Made by a program: the position numbers and the translations under genes
The notes under the pieces: model-generated
Databases searched by the model: none
The model's input: only the letters and a program-made list of their open reading frames with translations
Told to the model about the DNA's origin: nothing
From: Chitinimonas arctica
Lineage (GTDB): Bacteria > Pseudomonadota > Gammaproteobacteria > Burkholderiales > Chitinimonadaceae
Direction of reading: 5' to 3'
DNA length: 64,000 bases
Assembly: GCF_007431345.1 (NCBI RefSeq)
Contig: NZ_CP041730.1
Location: forward strand, 1-64,000
In this document: positions 60,601 through 64,000 of the stretch, piece after piece
How positions within the stretch are numbered: the stretch's first letter is position 1
How the letters are laid out: each line of letters opens with the position of its first letter

Positions 60601-62096
60601 CAATCGACGGAGAGGCACAGTCGGAGATTATCGATGCGGCCGGCAGCAATCGCATTGTGCTCGACGCGAGCTTGGACGAGATCGCGGTGGCGAATCGCAG
60701 CATCGACCTGACATTTAATGTCGGCGGCAGCAACTTCACCGTACGTGGCGGGCTGCGCAGCGGCAATTTCCGCTTTACCGCGTTGGCGGAGAGTTCGGGC
60801 ACGCCGACCACTGCGCGCATTGCGGGTACACCGGTTGCAGCATTGGCAGCAGCGGGGGTGCTAGCCGATACGGAACCCACCGAACTGGATCTGTCGTTCA
60901 AAACCTTGATGAACAGTGCCTGCCGCACGGCGATCCTCCTCACATTCGAAGATCGGCAACAAGCCAGCGGCTTCTTCGGCGGCCAGGCAGATGACAACGT
61001 GACAGGCTCCCTGCTGGCCGATAATCTCGACGGCAACAGCGGTAACGACACGCTCAGCGGCCGAGCCGGTAACGATACTTTGATGGGCGACCTGGGCGAC
61101 GACAGCCTCTATGGCGACGCGGGCAACGACCAATTGGATGGCGGGCTAGGCAATGACAGCTACGGCTATCTGCGCGGCGAGGGTCACGACCAGATAACCG
61201 ATGCAGGTGGCGACGATACGCTAAATCTGTTCGATGTCGCGCTGTCTCAGGTCACCATTAGCGCCGATGGACGCGATCTCAACCTGCGCCTAAGTGAGCA
61301 AGATGATGTGCTGATCAAGGGCGGTATGGATGGCGCGATCAACCACTTTGCGTTCAACGGCGGCATGGTTTCCCTTGGCTATCTGCTCTCGCGCCTGCGC
61401 ACCGGCCCACTGAACCTGACCGGTACCGCTGCTGCCGAAAGCCTGGATGGCAGCCTAGGCAATGACACGCTGAATGGCATGGCCGGCAACGACAGCCTGG
61501 CGGGTTACGATGGCACCGACACCTATCGCTTCGCCCTGGGCGATGGTCGCGACACCATCAACGACCAGGGCGCCATCGGCGAAAGCAATACCCTGCTATT
61601 CGCCGCGAATATCGTGCGGGCCGATATGCGCTTGAAGCAGGCCGGCAATGATTTGCTGGTGAGCTTCGCTAACAATGGTGACGCAATCAGCATCCAGAAC
61701 TATTTCATCCCGGTCGGCACCGTCAGCGAATTCCGCTTTGCCGACGGCCAAGTCTGGAACCGTGCAGCGATTCAGCAAAAGCTATTGGCCGATTCCGCCA
61801 CGGCGGGTAATGACACCCTGCTGGGTGGCGAAGGCGCCGACGTGCTAAACGGCCTGGCAGGCGACGACGTACTCAATGGAGGCGGCGGCAACGACAGCTT
61901 GAATGGCGGAAGCGGCAATGACACGCTCGATGGTGGCCTAGGCAGCAACCTCTACACCTTCGATGCCGGCTTTGGGCTGGATGTCGTCAACAATTCGATG
62001 TATCTGTCCCAAGGTGACCAAGATCGACTCCAGTTCGGCGCCGGCCTGCTATCCAGCCAACTGACCCTGACCCGCCCCAAGACAGCATCGATTTGA
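57627..62096 (+). CDS. RTX protein with N-terminal GH24-like lysozyme domain (first part, to a frameshift)
   Basis: As sequenced 1489 aa to a TGA at 62094-62096, but the frame almost certainly continues (see 62078-64000). Residues 1-215 resemble GH24/T4-type lysozyme: E24 and T39 (ATIGYGYT) have the 15-residue spacing of E11 and T26 in T4 lysozyme, with D35 as possible third residue; 'FVSLTYNRGV' fits the family's second block. From about residue 325 there are very many calcium-binding nonapeptides (GGxGxDxLx, e.g. GGAGTDILQGGNDNDTLIGG). These alternate with RTX-associated beta domains ('DVLIKGGMDGAINHFAFNGG'). Likely type I secreted. The ATG follows AAGGGAAAAGAAG. Confidence 0.82.
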   Translation: MLKYKVLTQDGYNDLLARFVKITEKLHPAATNIGDNKATIGYGYTLNRNNNVEIWTRAGLQLSDAQWKSLRDIDSAKIGAKTALGLKFPGTLNAAQSSALLGASFSEYEALSNRLGMPFSTEKAAFVSLTYNRGVTNANTMVDFFTAVADGNRAEAWFQIRYNTMRFTPGDFKNGVAKRRYVEAEVFSLYDAPLANLATIDEAKKAYAMLTKHRNEILTHEKKYGVPADGSKSKRNMIGEAASDSLLRTISIPRSIVDSLLPAYTEIVTWANSIKGANAPVIDKAVITNTAAIYFHGVGNKPSSLDGKMVDAQSGKGLNNNLMIGGDGPDNIEGGTGHDYLIGGAGTDILQGGNDNDTLIGGLGNDQLEGGNGVDTYVIEADGGSDTITDTDGQGTIKFAGTTLSGGTRNGIFGTYLSTDGKFRYVANKGASPGTGVLVVTCIATGQKMGIRNFSSGQFGINLSEGTASKPPGTVGLASNDLLGYFGTSLPTAAALRHGVAADMAAPQMIGIYGKGGNDFILAPDGSGTLEGDEGNDYIYAGNGLKLITGGSGDDHIQGNWRLLPRVSSNPRDIWNNRYQDWTLRYTASRNLKPFYVIPDEGMDIHLDLPYHWELDGTPQSGSQPRLDMNKTEQKAANTSGFFADGGEGKDFVEGGNGADSLMGNIGQDTVVGNGGDDQLYGDAGEDCLVGDDGNDTLDGGDDSDTLVGVVGDDLLSGGGGNDYLYGGSFDERFSGSDDDRLYGGEGNDTLDGNGGSDQLFGDEGNDLVVESGAGALADRNLLDGGDGNDTVWAGTGNNNLFGGNGNDVLLVGSATLALELIGDNYLDGGDGEDKLQGAKGNDTLAGGEGLDSVRGGAGEDQLFGEGGNDLLTGEEGKDTLTGGEGSDSLNGGDGDDTLDGGEGDDRLDGGDGNDLLQGGEGTDGLYGDAGNDTLSGDGEDYLDGGEGDDSISGSDSDILQGGSGSDTLQALGSGLSLQGGEGDDRYLMADAIDGEAQSEIIDAAGSNRIVLDASLDEIAVANRSIDLTFNVGGSNFTVRGGLRSGNFRFTALAESSGTPTTARIAGTPVAALAAAGVLADTEPTELDLSFKTLMNSACRTAILLTFEDRQQASGFFGGQADDNVTGSLLADNLDGNSGNDTLSGRAGNDTLMGDLGDDSLYGDAGNDQLDGGLGNDSYGYLRGEGHDQITDAGGDDTLNLFDVALSQVTISADGRDLNLRLSEQDDVLIKGGMDGAINHFAFNGGMVSLGYLLSRLRTGPLNLTGTAAAESLDGSLGNDTLNGMAGNDSLAGYDGTDTYRFALGDGRDTINDQGAIGESNTLLFAANIVRADMRLKQAGNDLLVSFANNGDAISIQNYFIPVGTVSEFRFADGQVWNRAAIQQKLLADSATAGNDTLLGGEGADVLNGLAGDDVLNGGGGNDSLNGGSGNDTLDGGLGSNLYTFDAGFGLDVVNNSMYLSQGDQDRLQFGAGLLSSQLTLTRPKTASI

Positions 62097-64000
62097 TCCT
62101 TGGCTTCCAGGGCAAGAGCGACCAAGTCACCGTGGTGGGCTTCTTCGGCAGTGTGGTCAACTACAGCCAAATCGGCACGGTCAGCTTCGCGGACGGCACG
62201 ACCCTGTCCAGCCAAGACCTGCACCGCCGCTACTTCGCCCAGCTGGCGACTGCCCAGCAGGACTTCATCAGCGGCACGGCGCTGAATGACACCCTGATCG
62301 GTTTGGACGGCAACGATTATTTGTCCGGGAAGGAAGGTAACGATCAGTTGCAGGGCGATGCCGGTGACGACAACCTATCCGGCGACGAGGGCAACGACAC
62401 GCTGGTGGATGGAGCGGGCAATGATTGGTTAAGCGGCGGTGGCGGCCATGACTTGTTCAAGCTGGAGGGGGGCGGCATCGACAAGCTGAGCGACTTCACG
62501 GGCAGCGATACCGTGCAGCTCTGGCAAGGCACGACCCTGACAGGCCTCACCTTTCAGCGCAATTACTTCATGGACCAGCTCGATATCGGCCGCAAGGGCA
62601 GCAGCGACGTAGTCCAGTTGTCAGGCTATTGGCGTTACCCAGATTTCAATCAGATCCAGGGCGGCACCATTCTGCTGGGCGATGGCAGCACGATTACGCC
62701 CGAGATCTTCTATGCCCATGCCTTACGCAATAGTGCCGGCAATGACCAGATCACCAACTTCGCCTCCGACGACCGGCTGTTGCAAGGCCTGGCAGGCAAT
62801 GACCGTATCGAAGGCGGACGCGGCAACGACACGCTGGAAGGTGGCGCTGGTGACGACACCGTGATCGGCTATGGCGGCGAGGATACCTTTGTGTTTGGTC
62901 GTGGCGACGGCCAGGACCAGTTGGTCAATTACGATAACAATGAAACACGCAGTCCCGATGGCTCGCCACTGCCCTTGCGCGGCACCCTCAAGCTCCGCGA
63001 TCTGCGAGCCGCCGATATCAGCATCCGCAGCGGCGACCAGGGCAGTCTCATGCTGGAAGTACTGGGCAGCAACGATAAACTGACCATCGCTGGTTACTTC
63101 CGCTATATCGACAGCAGCAACGCCCATAACGTCGCGGTAGCCCGTATCCAGTTCGCCGATGGCGTGATCTGGGGCAAGGATGAGATCCAGGCCGCCAGGC
63201 TGAACTACCAGCTAGGCTACGAGCAGCTATTTGAAGGCGATGCCGGCAACAACCAACTGCAAGGCCAAGCTAGCCGCGACCTGCTACGCGGCTTCGCCGG
63301 CAACGACGCCCTATACGGCTTTCAAGGCGATGACCGGCTGGAAGGGGGCGATGGTGACGACCAGCTCGATGGTTCAGAGGGCAATGACAAACTCTTTGCC
63401 GGTACCGGTAACGACAAGTATGTGTTCCGCTCCAACTGGGGTCAGGATGTAATCGACAATACCGGTGGCGGCACCGACTGGTTGATCTTTACCGATGTGG
63501 AGCGAAACCAGTTCAGCTTCCGCCGCGAAGGCATGGACCTGATGATTGGTGTGGTCGGTGATGCCAGCCGCAGCGTGCGCGTGCTGAACCATTTCAACGG
63601 CGGCGAAGCAGCCATCGCCTATGTGCAGCCGAAGAGCGGCAACGGCATCTCGGCCGCCGAGATCGCGCGCTTGATTCCGCCCAATACGCCCACGGCCGGC
63701 AACGACAACTTGAACGGCACCTCTACTGCCGAGAGCCTGGCTGGTGGCATCGGCAACGACACCATCTATGGCCTGGGCGGCAACGACACCCTGGCCGGCG
63801 ATGATGGCGACGACCGCCTCAACGGTGGCGAGGGCGACGACACTTTGCGCGGTGGCGCGGGGAATGACCAACTGTTCGGCGAAGCGGGCAACGATCTGCT
63901 TGATGGCGGTGGCAGCGGCAATGACACCCTTAACGGTGGACTGGGCCATGACTTTTATATCGTTACCAATGGCCGTGAGACGATCGTCGAAAATGCCGGC
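62078..64000 (+). CDS. RTX protein, continuation in the next frame, runs off the window
   Basis: From CAA at 62078 the frame reads QDSIDLILGFQGKSDQVTVV and stays open to the right edge, giving about 640 further residues. It keeps the same architecture: RTX blocks (SGKEGNDQLQGDAGDDNLSG, NGGEGDDTLRGGAGNDQLFG) alternate with RTX-associated domains (DLMIGVVGDASRSVRVLNHF). Reading the CCCC at 62075-62078 as CCCCC joins TRP to QDSID without a gap, so this is one gene of more than 2100 codons. The C-terminal secretion signal is outside the window. Confidence 0.85.

Noticed and set aside
58600..62000. Dense short repeats that could look like a satellite or array
   Set aside because: They encode calcium-binding RTX nonapeptides in one frame.

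Overview
The window looks like a chromosomal segment of a betaproteobacterium, probably Neisseriales or Burkholderiales-like. This is an inference from the housekeeping neighbourhoods (fmdB-DUF502-aspS, ubiC-ubiA, rsmI-lpoA-yraN-diaA-dolP), the moderately high GC content and the P2/phiCTX-style prophage. The species cannot be fixed from the sequence. Accessory DNA sits at both ends and conserved genes lie mostly between 27 and 53 kb.

Layout: (1) 1-7.4 kb is the end of a P2-like prophage: the tail of late-control gene D, a leftward immunity cluster (CI-like repressor plus two paralogous membrane proteins), and a rightward early operon with an Ogr/Delta activator and a GpA rolling-circle initiator. 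It abuts the C-terminal 40% of an RND efflux pump. (2) 8.9-19.9 kb is part of a type III secretion system: export apparatus sctR-S-T-U, a lytic transglycosylase, a CesT-like chaperone, two SycD/LcrH-like chaperones and both translocators. The ATPase, sctV, ring and needle genes are not here. (3) 20-27 kb has a secreted GH18-like protein, a pentapeptide-repeat protein and a hybrid GAF-GAF-kinase-REC-REC sensor. (4) 27-31 kb carries a thioesterase, azlCD, a solute-binding protein, ubiC-ubiA and an Rpn-type nuclease. (5) 32.2-36.0 kb encodes a 1282-aa protein with about 19 leucine-rich repeats, TPRs, a coiled coil, a TIR/SEFIR-like domain and a degenerate second one. (6) 36-53.8 kb holds conserved genes: aspS cluster, nudB, a REC/HDOD/REC signalling set, the yra cluster, LigD-Ku end joining, hemerythrin and an alcohol dehydrogenase. 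(7) 54-64 kb is a second accessory island: an unknown protein with a nuclear-localisation-like N-terminus, an integrase stub, a half tRNA-Leu, a MITE, and a two-gene unit in which an LprI/DUF1311-type (lysozyme-inhibitor-like) protein directly precedes a giant RTX protein with a GH24-like lysozyme domain.

The best candidates for something undescribed are the lysozyme-RTX/inhibitor pair (57-64 kb), the LRR-TPR-TIR protein, and the prophage immunity cluster, in which the repressor tail and both membrane proteins share a short motif.

At least eight reading-frame breaks in six genes (gpD, both prophage paralogs, the transglycosylase, the hybrid kinase, the RTX gene) are each repaired by adding one base to a short homopolymer. 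This pattern points to residual long-read indel errors as much as to gene decay, so the 'broken' labels are provisional.
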